From: JAUXLW01 sp964195005
GTDB lineage: Bacteria; Actinomycetota; Acidimicrobiia; Spongiisociales; SHLN01
Direction: 5' to 3'
Assembly (NCBI GenBank): GCA_964195005.1
Contig: CAXMOO010000058.1
Span: forward strand, 1-14,190
Length of the DNA: 14,190 bases
The notes under the pieces are model-generated. The model was not told where the DNA came from and made no database searches. It saw only the letters and a program-made list of their open reading frames with translations. The position numbers were made by a program, and so were the translations under genes. Positions 1-6,329 of the stretch are shown in pieces. Each line of letters opens with the position of its first letter. The stretch's first letter is position 1.

Positions 1-983
1 GCAGCATCGATGAAGCGGTGGACAAGGCCTTGGAGGAACTTTCCATTGATTCGCGAGAGGATGCCAAGATCGAGGTTATCGAAGAGCCTTCCAAAGGCTT
101 CCTTGGCATGGGAGGCAAAGACGCAGTGGTCAGGGTATCGAAGGTTGCGAGGAGCCGTGGCCGACGCCGGGGTCGTCAGGGAGGCGGCAGTGGTGGAAAA
201 GGCAGTGAGGGCCAGGGGCAGCGCCAAGGCAAGGATCAGCGCGAGCGAGGCCAGGACCAAAGAGGTGGCCGGCAAGGCCAGGACCGCGGCAAGGACGCCG
301 GGTCTCGTGCGGATCAATCCAAGCAGGACCGCTCCACGCCCAGCGGGCCGAAGCCACGAGGAGGCGGTAACCGGAAGCAAAGCAGTGGAGATAGATCTCG
401 CCCACAACAGGCCAAGAGAGCAAAGGAACGCACCATGGATGAGGCAGTAGACGAGGAAGTAGACGTCGAGGCACAGGCGGAGGTTGTCGGTGAGTTTCTC
501 AAGGGCCTGGTGAGCAGTTTCGGGCTAGATGGCACAGTTGCTACCCGGGTCGAAGAGGAGCTGATCATCGCCGACCTGACCGGGGAGCAGACGGAGGCTC
601 TGGTTGGTCCTAAGGGCGCGATCATGCAATCCGTAGGCGAGCTGGTTCGCACGGTCGTCCAGCGCAAGACTCACCGTCGTGCCCGGCTGCGGCTGGATAT
701 CGGGGGTTACCTCGAGCGACGGCGAGAGGCCCTCACCATCTACGCCGGCCGGCTGGCGCAACAAGTCCTCGACGAGGGTGGTGAGCTCATGCTCGAGCCA
801 ATGAATCCGGCCGATCGAAAGGTTGTCCACGATGCGGTCGGTGAGATTGAAGGAGTGCGGAGCTTTTCTGAAGGCGAGGAGCCCCGTCGATCCGTCGTTA
901 TTTCCCTGGCGGCGGGCGTGAAGCCGCAGGGAGGTAGTGAGGTCTCTGAGGGCGACGAAGAGGACTCCGAAGACGAGGACTGA
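1..983 (+). CDS. jag: Jag/KhpB RNA-binding protein, 5'-truncated by window edge
   Basis: RNA-binding protein of the Jag (KhpB/EloR) family, cytoplasmic, usually encoded after yidC. The reading frame is open from base 3, before any credible start. The first visible residues (SIDEAVDKALEELSI...) already lie inside the Jag_N domain, so the true start is upstream of the window; the GTG at 18 is internal. Jag_N ends with the family signature EEPSKGFLGMGGKDA (about bases 84-128). Next comes a highly charged, low-complexity R/G/Q/K/D linker (about bases 150-430), then a KH domain with a GPKG loop (about 606-617) and an R3H domain containing MNPADRKVVH (R-x3-H, about 801-830). A short acidic tail ends the protein. 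The stop overlaps the rsmG start by one base (TGATG). Family assignment is secure; the RNA targets cannot be seen from sequence. Confidence 0.93.
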   Translation, partial: SIDEAVDKALEELSIDSREDAKIEVIEEPSKGFLGMGGKDAVVRVSKVARSRGRRRGRQGGGSGGKGSEGQGQRQGKDQRERGQDQRGGRQGQDRGKDAGSRADQSKQDRSTPSGPKPRGGGNRKQSSGDRSRPQQAKRAKERTMDEAVDEEVDVEAQAEVVGEFLKGLVSSFGLDGTVATRVEEELIIADLTGEQTEALVGPKGAIMQSVGELVRTVVQRKTHRRARLRLDIGGYLERRREALTIYAGRLAQQVLDEGGELMLEPMNPADRKVVHDAVGEIEGVRSFSEGEEPRRSVVISLAAGVKPQGGSEVSEGDEEDSEDED

Positions 984-1630
984 TGTTCCCCGTGGAACAG
1001 GTCGCTTTCGCCGGTCGAGCAGCTGAATACTCCAACGTTTCCCTGAGTAATGAGGGAGTGGCAACGCTCGAAAGCTACTGCGAGTGGTTGCTGGCTGAGG
1101 CGATTCCAGCCGGTGGTCTGGGTCCTCGAGAGGGTGACAAGATCTGGTCGCGACACATTGGAGATTCGCTTACGTTTGCCTCGGCTTGGGAGGAGCCTCC
1201 GACCGAAATACTGGATGTTGGTACTGGAGTAGGCCTGCCAGGGATCCCGCTGGCGATTGCCTGGCCTGACACTCTGGTCACTCTCTTGGATCGAGGGGGC
1301 CGAAGGATTCGGCTTCTCCACCGGGCTGTACGCAGGCTGGCGTTGACGAATGTGGCAATTGCCCAGGGAGATGCCTTCTCAGTTGCCGACGAGTGGGCCG
1401 GTATCACGTTTCGCGGCTCGATCCCGCCGCCCGAAGCAGTCGGTCTCAGCACTCGACTTCTAGAGCCAGGAGCCACGGCGGTTTTGGGTCTCAGCAGGCG
1501 CCCGGAGGAGCCTGAGCGTGGCCAGGATCTCCTGTCGGTAGCGGCGGCTCTCGGACTAGAGGCGGAGTTACGGAAAGTGCCAAAAGAAGTACTTGACGAC
1601 CCTTCGTGGCTCCTTATCATGCGCTCATGA
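983..1630 (+). CDS. rsmG: 16S rRNA (guanine-527-N7)-methyltransferase RsmG, divergent
   Basis: RsmG (GidB) methylates N7 of G527 in 16S rRNA using S-adenosylmethionine; its loss gives low-level streptomycin resistance in several bacteria. The 215-residue length is normal. The SAM-binding motif I DVGTGVGLPGIPLAI (about residues 79-93) and the SRHIGDSL segment (about residues 56-63) are clear. Several other family motifs are altered: the NLT motif is replaced by a PAGGLGPREG stretch, the SRAxA motif reads FRGSIPPP, and the later KG motif reads LSR. The ATG overlaps the jag stop (TGATG), with GAGGA at 975-979 as a weak ribosome site. The start also lies in the candidate parS. Identity rests on motif I plus position between jag and parA; activity is less certain because of the altered motifs. 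Confidence 0.88.
   Translation: MFPVEQVAFAGRAAEYSNVSLSNEGVATLESYCEWLLAEAIPAGGLGPREGDKIWSRHIGDSLTFASAWEEPPTEILDVGTGVGLPGIPLAIAWPDTLVTLLDRGGRRIRLLHRAVRRLALTNVAIAQGDAFSVADEWAGITFRGSIPPPEAVGLSTRLLEPGATAVLGLSRRPEEPERGQDLLSVAAALGLEAELRKVPKEVLDDPSWLLIMRS
984..999. promoter_or_regulatory. parS: Candidate parS centromere site
   Basis: The 16-mer TGTTCCCCGTGGAACA matches the ParB-binding palindrome TGTTCCACGTGGAACA at 15 of 16 positions; the only difference is C for A at position 7. TGTTNCACGTGNAACA is the well-known parS pattern. The site overlaps the rsmG start codon and encodes its residues 1 to 6, about 0.6 kb upstream of parA and 1.5 kb upstream of parB. Location and match both favour a functional nucleation site, but the mismatch removes perfect symmetry and binding is inferred. 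Confidence 0.7.
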
Positions 1631-2484
1631 CTGATGAAAAAACCGTCGAGGACTCGCTTGAGGTCCCAACTACCGATTACTCGACCCGGGACGCGGATTA
1701 TCCGGTAACTCCGAGAACCACCATCGTTGCCATTGCCAACCAAAAAGGTGGAGTTGGCAAGTCAACAACCGCAATAAACCTCGGTGCTGCCTTGGCTCTG
1801 CAGGGGGAACGGATCCTGATCGTAGATCTCGACCCACAGGGCAACGCCAGCTCTGGCCTGGGAGTCGATCGCGGGTCCATTCTCAAGTCGATCTACGATG
1901 TGCTCATCTCAGAAGTGCCCGTCGAGGACGCGATCGAGCCGACCAGTGTTCGCAACCTTCACTTGGTACCGGCCACAATCGACCTGGCCGGGGCAGAAAT
2001 CGAGCTGGTAGCTGCTTTTTCTAGAGAGCACCGCCTCCGCTACGCCCTCAAGGCGCTTGATGACCGCTATGACTTCGTCATCGTCGACTGCCCTCCTTCG
2101 CTGGGCCTTCTCACGATCAACGCGCTCGCAGCCGCTGATGAGTTGTTGATACCGATTCAGTGTGAGTATTACGCTCTGGAGGGTGTTGGCCAGTTAATGC
2201 ACAATGTTGACCTGGTCTCGAGGAGTCTCAACCCGCGATTGGAGGTCGAGGGTGTCGTTTTGACCATGTTCGATGGGCGGACCAACCTGTCGTCGGATGT
2301 CGTGGCCCAGGTGCGGGAACATTTCGGGGAGACGGCCTATGAAACCGTGATCCCGAGGACGGTAAGACTGTCCGAGGCACCCTCATATGGTGAGCCCATC
2401 GAGGCATTCGACGAAATGAGCCGGGGCGCCATCGCTTACCGGGAGTTAGGGCGAGAGTTCAGGAGGCGACATGGCCGAGATTAG
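1627..2484 (+). CDS. parA: ParA/Soj chromosome-partitioning ATPase
   Basis: Deviant Walker ATPase that binds DNA non-specifically and moves ParB-parS complexes during chromosome segregation. With the start at 1627 it has 285 residues. Seen: Walker A KGGVGKST (40-47), DLDPQGN (67-73) and DCPPS (154-158), plus the QCEYYALEG segment typical of chromosomal ParA. I chose the ATG at 1627 because it overlaps the rsmG stop as ATGA. The frame stays open to a GTG at 1606, which would add seven unconserved residues inside rsmG. No Shine-Dalgarno is visible before 1627, so translation is probably coupled to rsmG. The first 27 or so residues before TTIVAIANQK are an acidic N-terminal extension of unclear role. 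The 3' end overlaps parB by 14 bases. Confidence 0.96.
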   Translation: MTDEKTVEDSLEVPTTDYSTRDADYPVTPRTTIVAIANQKGGVGKSTTAINLGAALALQGERILIVDLDPQGNASSGLGVDRGSILKSIYDVLISEVPVEDAIEPTSVRNLHLVPATIDLAGAEIELVAAFSREHRLRYALKALDDRYDFVIVDCPPSLGLLTINALAAADELLIPIQCEYYALEGVGQLMHNVDLVSRSLNPRLEVEGVVLTMFDGRTNLSSDVVAQVREHFGETAYETVIPRTVRLSEAPSYGEPIEAFDEMSRGAIAYRELGREFRRRHGRD

Positions 2485-3349
2485 AAAAAGGGGCTTGGGT
2501 CGAGGGCTCGAGGCTCTCTTTCCTGCCAGCCAAGAAGTGGTCGGATCCGGATACGGCATGATCAATCTCGATCGTATCAAGCCCAACACTAGCCAGCCGA
2601 GGACGAAATTCGATCAGGAGGCGTTGCAGGGCCTGGCCGAGTCGATTGCCGAAATTGGCGTTCTGCAGCCGGTTGTTGTGAGAGCGACAGATGACGGTTT
2701 CGAGTTGGTCGCCGGCGAACGTAGGTGGCGAGCGGCCCGCTTGGCTGGGTTGGAGGCGATTCCGGCGGTGGTTCGTGACCCCGATGATGAGGGCTGGCAC
2801 AACTTGACTGAGGCGCTGGTTGAGAACGTCCAACGTGAGGATTTGAGTGTGCTGGACCAGGCGGCTGCCTTCAGCCAGCTCATGGAAGATTTTGGTTGGA
2901 CGCACGAGGAGGTAGGCAAGAGGGTATTCAAGAGTCGCTCGACGATCACCAACGCCGTGCGACTCTTGCAGTTGCCGGCCGTTATCCAGGGGATGGTGGA
3001 GCGGGGCGAGCTCAGTGCTGGTCACGCCAAGGCGCTGCTGGGAATTGAGGACCAGGCGTATGCCGAGCACATCGCCAAGCGGGCGGTTGCTGACGGCTGG
3101 TCGGTGCGGATGGTCGAAGAAGCGGCCCGTGCTCGATCCAAAGGGAGTGGCAAGGCAAAGCCTAAACGTAAGGCTAAAGGTGGAGCCGCCCGACCCGCCG
3201 ACATAATTGCTCTCGAGCAGCGCCTGGGAGAGTACTTGGCCACCGACGTGAAAATCGACTACAGGGGCAAAGGGGGCAGGGTGCTGCTCGGTTTCGATTC
3301 CCTCTCTGAGCTCGAGCGGATTTATCGAGCAATGCTGGGTCCCTCTTAG
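2471..3349 (+). CDS. parB: ParB/Spo0J chromosome-partitioning CTPase
   Basis: DNA-binding CTPase that loads at parS and spreads as a sliding clamp. It has 292 residues, normal for the family. In order: the ParA-stimulating N-terminal motif KRGLGRGLEALFP (6-18); the ParB/sulfiredoxin-like domain with the CTP-contacting motifs GERRWRAA (82-89) and ENVQREDL (118-125); a helix-turn-helix (about 141-168) that reads parS; a Lys/Gly-rich linker (about 222-239); and the C-terminal dimerisation domain (about 242-292). The ATG at 2471 lies inside the parA end and has a strong AGGAGG site at 2461-2466. Its likely target is the site at the rsmG start. No feature looks broken. Confidence 0.97.
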   Translation: MAEIRKRGLGRGLEALFPASQEVVGSGYGMINLDRIKPNTSQPRTKFDQEALQGLAESIAEIGVLQPVVVRATDDGFELVAGERRWRAARLAGLEAIPAVVRDPDDEGWHNLTEALVENVQREDLSVLDQAAAFSQLMEDFGWTHEEVGKRVFKSRSTITNAVRLLQLPAVIQGMVERGELSAGHAKALLGIEDQAYAEHIAKRAVADGWSVRMVEEAARARSKGSGKAKPKRKAKGGAARPADIIALEQRLGEYLATDVKIDYRGKGGRVLLGFDSLSELERIYRAMLGPS

Positions 3350-3430
3350 GAGGCCGGTCGGTAATGCATGTCACGTATGTCGACGGCCGGTCATCACCAC
3401 TCGCAGCGTCCTCGGCCTCGCCATTCCACC

Positions 3431-3458
3431 CGAGGAGTGACGAAACCTCGTTCTTGTG
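3431..3458 (+). terminator. Weak hairpin between convergent parB and cwlM-like genes
   Basis: CGAGG (3431-3435) and CCTCG (3446-3450) form a 5-bp stem with a 10-base loop, followed by TTCTTGTG. It is the best terminator-like element I can find in the 159-base gap after parB. The stem is short, so this is weak support. Confidence 0.25.
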
Positions 3459-3508
3459 ACTGGCGCGCCCGACCGCCGATCTACGCAACGGCATCACAGG
3501 CCACCCTC

Positions 3509-4459
3509 CTAGCCGGCTGCCAGGAAATCCTGCAGGGCCAGGGCGACTGCCTTTCCGAGGGCCTCGTCGAGCGGCTGAGTTGCAATCAGAATTGCCGGTG
3601 CGCGGGTTTCCCGCAGTATGGGGGCGGATCGGCCCTTCGAAGGTAGGTCGAGGCTTCTAGCGACATGCTGCCCGAGGCGGGCTCCAACCTCGCTGTGACT
3701 TGTAGCTGTCGCGAAGTGGAACACTCCGGGCTCTCCAGGCTGGGGATCGATGAAACCAATTACAAAATCGGCGCCAACCTCGTTGCAATGACGGGCCCGC
3801 AGCGACGCTTCGGCCCATACGTCCTGCGACCTGGAAATAATTGGCACAGCGGCGAAGTCGGTGAGGGCGGCGACGGCGCCGACCGCGGCGGCCCATGCTT
3901 CCTGCGCCTCATGCTTGACGCGGCAGGCGGGGTCGACACAAACTCGAAGACCGGCAATCGACCGGGGGTGCTCTCTGAGCCAAAGACGCTCGGCCACTGC
4001 ATGCCGTCCGGCCTCGCCGATGGCCCGACCGACCCGTTCGAGCTCGGCGAGGACTACGGGACCTGCAATTCCATCTTCTGCCAGCCGACGGCTTTCCTGA
4101 AACTCGATGACGCCCCGCTGAGTATCAGGTCCGAAAATGCCGTCTTCCTTGCCGGTGTCGAACCCGAGGAGGTTCAAAGTGTGCTGGAGGGTTTCGACAT
4201 CATCGCCTCGCATCACGGGGCGGCGATAGTAGAGAATCCGGTCGCCCACGACCCGACCCGCTTCGACGAGTTGCCGCCAGGTATCGGGCCCAACTACGCC
4301 GTCGGCCGCCACTCCGCGGCGTTCCTGAAAGGCACGGACCGCCGAAGTCGTTGCGTCGTCGTAGGTGCCGGTGGGACCTACGTCATAACCGAGCCCTCCC
4401 AGGCGTAGCTGGATATCACGGATGGGCTCACCAGAGTCGTGGCGACGGTATAGGCGCAT
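3509..4459 (-). CDS. cwlM: CwlM-like protein: two peptidoglycan-binding repeats and a degenerate amidase domain
   Basis: With the start at 4459 it has 316 residues and no signal peptide. Seen: two peptidoglycan-binding-1 repeats (about 9-66 and 83-141, each with a G.D G..GPDT-like core), then an N-acetylmuramoyl-alanine amidase-3-like fold (about 170-316). Expected zinc-ligand motifs are absent: where GHGG is usual the sequence reads VDPACRV (175-181), the S.HAN position reads IGFIDPQ (234-240), and the late glutamate segment reads ILIATQP (290-296). Known: mycobacterial CwlM, at the same position beside trx and parB, is a cytoplasmic regulator that activates MurA when phosphorylated by PknB. 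Inferred: a non-catalytic regulator of peptidoglycan precursor synthesis. The protein stops right after the amidase fold, so the threonine-bearing C-terminal tail of mycobacterial CwlM is absent. Alternative starts are ATG 4468 and TTG 4528; MRLYRRHDSGEP fits the family best. Confidence 0.85.
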   Translation of the reverse strand: MRLYRRHDSGEPIRDIQLRLGGLGYDVGPTGTYDDATTSAVRAFQERRGVAADGVVGPDTWRQLVEAGRVVGDRILYYRRPVMRGDDVETLQHTLNLLGFDTGKEDGIFGPDTQRGVIEFQESRRLAEDGIAGPVVLAELERVGRAIGEAGRHAVAERLWLREHPRSIAGLRVCVDPACRVKHEAQEAWAAAVGAVAALTDFAAVPIISRSQDVWAEASLRARHCNEVGADFVIGFIDPQPGEPGVFHFATATSHSEVGARLGQHVARSLDLPSKGRSAPILRETRAPAILIATQPLDEALGKAVALALQDFLAAG

Positions 4460-4466
4460 CGGAGCC

Positions 4467-4472
4467 ATGGTA
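4467..4472 (-). promoter_or_regulatory. Candidate -10 element for leaderless cwlM-like mRNA
   Basis: TACCAT fits the actinobacterial -10 pattern TAnnnT and ends seven bases before the ATG at 4459. No Shine-Dalgarno is visible at any candidate start. This spacing would put the transcript start on or next to the ATG. I see no convincing -35. Confidence 0.3.
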
Positions 4473-4593
4473 GGTCGAGGACGCGAAAACTGGCTATTCA
4501 GACGCAAGATTGGGGTGGTGGCCGGCAAGTCCAGGAGGGGGCCCGGCCGGCTGGATGCCGGAGAACGCCGTTGCCGCCCGCTGCTGGGCGACG

Positions 4594-4629
4594 CGCAAAG
4601 GGCCGGGGTGGTGGTCCCGGCCCTTTGCG
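4594..4629 (-). terminator. Terminator after trxA (14-bp perfect stem)
   Basis: The arms CGCAAAGGGCCGGG (4594-4607) and CCCGGCCCTTTGCG (4616-4629) pair without mismatch around an 8-base loop, 24 bases past the trxA stop. There is no T run on either strand, as is common for actinobacterial hairpin terminators. It separates the trx genes from the cwlM-like gene on the same strand. Confidence 0.8.
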
Positions 4630-4652
4630 TTGGGGTGGGGGAGGATCTTTGG

Positions 4653-4973
4653 TTAGAGGAACTCGGCGAGCTCGTCGAGCAGAGCAGCCTTGGAACGGGC
4701 GCCCACCAGACGTTTCTTTTCGACGCCGTCCTGAAACAGGATCAACGTCGGAATGCTCATGACGTCGTAGTGCATGGCGCTGTGCGGGTTCTCGTCCACA
4801 TTGAGCTTGGCGATCGAGATCGAGTCTTGCTCATCTGCGACTTCCTGGAGGATGGGGGCAACCATCCGGCAGGGCCCACACCATTCAGCCCAAAAGTCGA
4901 CCAGGACCGGCTTGTCAGCGCTGATGATCTCTTCGAACGATGCGTCGTTTGCGGTAATTGTGTTATCAGACAT
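4653..4973 (-). CDS. trxA: Thioredoxin
   Basis: Cytoplasmic disulfide reductase, reduced by the neighbouring TrxB with NADPH. It has 106 residues, the normal single-domain length. Active site WCGPC at 31-35 (Cys32, Cys35), cis-proline at Pro75 in SIPTL, and the conserved glycine in LVGARSK near the C-terminus are visible. No signal peptide is present. The ATG at 4973 is the only start in frame upstream of the conserved fold; codons between it and the ribosome-site region contain no ATG, GTG or TTG. It lies 71 bases after trxB, probably in the same transcript, and is followed by a strong hairpin. Confidence 0.98.
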   Translation of the reverse strand: MSDNTITANDASFEEIISADKPVLVDFWAEWCGPCRMVAPILQEVADEQDSISIAKLNVDENPHSAMHYDVMSIPTLILFQDGVEKKRLVGARSKAALLDELAEFL

Positions 4974-4989
4974 AGTGGCTGGCCTGCGG

Positions 4990-5001
4990 CCTCCACCTCC
5001 T
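4990..5001 (-). promoter_or_regulatory. Ribosome-binding site of trxA, unusually distant
   Basis: The minus strand reads AGGAGGTGGAGG here, two overlapping strong Shine-Dalgarno cores. The nearer core ends 16 bases before the trxA ATG, longer than the usual 5-9. A small GGCC-GCA-GGCC hairpin could form in the gap and shorten the effective distance from the first core to about 10 bases. That folding is inference. Confidence 0.45.
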
Positions 5002-5010
5002 TGACTTATG

Positions 5011-5036
5011 ATTTTCTACTTGCAATAACAGAAAAT
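5011..5036 (-). repeat. AT-rich inverted repeat between trxB and trxA
   Basis: ATTTTCT (5011-5017) and AGAAAAT (5030-5036) form a 7-bp inverted repeat around a 12-base loop, 8 bases after the trxB stop. It stands out as AT-rich in GC-rich surroundings. It could be an mRNA processing or stabilising hairpin, or part of an internal trxA promoter; sequence alone does not decide. Confidence 0.45.
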
Positions 5037-5044
5037 GGTGATCT

Positions 5045-5965
5045 TTATTCCTGTTCGGCAAGCCAGCGTTCAGCGTCGATAGCGGCCATGCAGCCGGTGC
5101 CGGCAGCGGTTATCGCCTGACGATATGTTGAGTCGGCGACGTCCCCGGAGGCGAACACTCCCTCCACTGAGGTCTGGGTGCCGGGGCCTGGTAGGAGGAC
5201 GTAACCGACGTCGTCGAGGTCGAGCTGGCCGGCGAAGAGGTCGGTATTGGGTTTGTGTCCGATCGCCAGAAACAACCCATCAGTCTTGAACTCGGAAACC
5301 TCGTTGGTTTCTACATTGCGGATTGTCAAGCCGGTCACCTGGTCCTCTCCGAGAACACCCTCTACAACTGTGTTCCAGAGAACCTCCACCTTGTCGTGCT
5401 CGAGGGCTCTCCGGACCATGATCTTCGAGGCCCGGAACTCCTCGCGGCGATGGACGAGCGTCACTTTGGAAGCGAACTTGGCCAGAAAAAGCGCTTCTTC
5501 CATTGCCGAGTCGCCCCCACCCACGACGGCCACTTCGACATCGCGGAAAAAGAAACCGTCGCACGTAGCGCAAGCGGAAACGCCATGACCCCGGAGGCGT
5601 TCTTCATCGGGAAGACCGAGCCACTTGGCGCTGGCCCCGGTGGAGATGATGATGCTCTCCGCCTGGTACTCATCGGCGTCGACCCACACCTTGAAGGGCC
5701 GGCTGGAGAAATCCACTGCGGTGACGTCTGCTGTGACGATCCGGGTACCAAAGCGCTCGGCCTGCTTGCGGAACTGCTCCATGAGCTCCGGCCCCATGAT
5801 TCCGTCAGGAAACCCCGGGTAGTTCTCGACGTCGGTGGTGAGCATTAGCTGGCCGCCGGCGGCGAGGCCTTCGATCATCAGCGGCGTCAAGTCGGCACGG
5901 GCGGCGTACACCGCGGCAGTCAGGCCGGCGGGACCGGATCCGATGATGAGAACCCTTTCGGTCAT
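5045..5965 (-). CDS. trxB: Thioredoxin reductase (NADPH)
   Basis: FAD-dependent reductase of thioredoxin, 306 residues as is usual. Visible: FAD-binding GSGPAG (9-14), redox-active CATC (132-135), NADPH-binding GGGDSA (149-154) with HRREEFRAS (172-180) for the 2'-phosphate, and the second FAD motif GDVAD (274-278). The frame is open far upstream to 6280, but that extension is the shadow of the preceding membrane-protein gene. ATG 5965 is right because the conserved protein begins there, AAGGAAG lies four bases upstream, and the ATG overlaps the upstream stop as ATGA. It supplies electrons to the adjacent trxA product. Confidence 0.98.
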   Translation of the reverse strand: MTERVLIIGSGPAGLTAAVYAARADLTPLMIEGLAAGGQLMLTTDVENYPGFPDGIMGPELMEQFRKQAERFGTRIVTADVTAVDFSSRPFKVWVDADEYQAESIIISTGASAKWLGLPDEERLRGHGVSACATCDGFFFRDVEVAVVGGGDSAMEEALFLAKFASKVTLVHRREEFRASKIMVRRALEHDKVEVLWNTVVEGVLGEDQVTGLTIRNVETNEVSEFKTDGLFLAIGHKPNTDLFAGQLDLDDVGYVLLPGPGTQTSVEGVFASGDVADSTYRQAITAAGTGCMAAIDAERWLAEQE

Positions 5966-6249
5966 GAGACTTCCTTGGCTGGACGGGTGCGGATAATCCA
6001 TAAGAACAATCCGACCGCCAGTAATAGTCCCGCCAGCACGGCATATGCCGGGGTCACGCCTATCACTGATGAGAGGAGTCGGAACAGTCCGATTCCAAGA
6101 AAAATGGTCGCCAGGCCCCCCAACGAGGCCGCGACGAACCACAGGGCAGCCATCTTGGTCCAATGCGCGACTCGATCGACGGTAAGGGCGCGCACCCGAC
6201 CCGCGGTGGTCTCGAGTAGGTCGGCGAGCTTGGCCGGAAAGTCGTCCAT
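5962..6249 (-). CDS. Small two-helix membrane protein, function unknown
   Basis: A 95-residue protein with a charged, amphipathic N-terminal segment (about 1-30), two hydrophobic helices (about 33-60 and 67-86) and a short basic C-terminus (RTRPAKEVS). Helix-hairpin proteins of this size resemble the actinobacterial phage-holin-3-6/DUF1469-like family in pattern, but I cannot confirm membership. It is real rather than a shadow: the hydrophobic pattern is coherent and its stop overlaps the trxB start as ATGA, implying translational coupling. The ATG at 6249 has no strong Shine-Dalgarno. It is probably the first gene of the trx transcript. Any link to thioredoxin at the membrane is inference. 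Confidence 0.75.
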   Translation of the reverse strand: MDDFPAKLADLLETTAGRVRALTVDRVAHWTKMAALWFVAASLGGLATIFLGIGLFRLLSSVIGVTPAYAVLAGLLLAVGLFLWIIRTRPAKEVS

Positions 6250-6263
6250 GGTCGACCGAGCCT

Positions 6264-6313
6264 AGTGGTCCGCCGCACAAATAAACACCGCGTTACTCCC
6301 ACGACAGACCACT
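6264..6313 (-). repeat. Inverted repeat in gap between anti-sigma and trx genes
   Basis: AGTGGTC (6264-6270) and GACCACT (6307-6313) are a 7-bp inverted repeat spaced by 36 bases in the 80-base gap. They could form a terminator-like stem for the upstream operon or flank the promoter of the trx genes. The long spacing makes chance a serious alternative. Confidence 0.25.
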
Positions 6314-6329
6314 TCAACTAGCGGACGAC

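Noticed and set aside
823..831. TTGTCCACG, one base off a DnaA box
   Set aside because: It is a single copy inside the R3H-coding part of jag with no cluster of similar boxes.
3352..3392. Repeated GGCCGGTC and an imperfect stem after parB
   Set aside because: The stem needs a bulge and a 20-base loop and lacks a T run; the repeat is short and GC-rich enough to occur by chance.
3708..3725. Right half of a parS (AGTGGAACA)
   Set aside because: The left half does not match and the site is inside the cwlM-like gene.
3665..4408. Plus-strand open frame opposite the cwlM-like gene
   Set aside because: No domain, and the minus strand carries clear peptidoglycan-binding repeats through the same bases.
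5966..6280. N-terminal extension of trxB to a start near 6280
   Set aside because: The extension is the out-of-frame shadow of the membrane-protein gene; conserved TrxB begins at 5965 with a good ribosome site.
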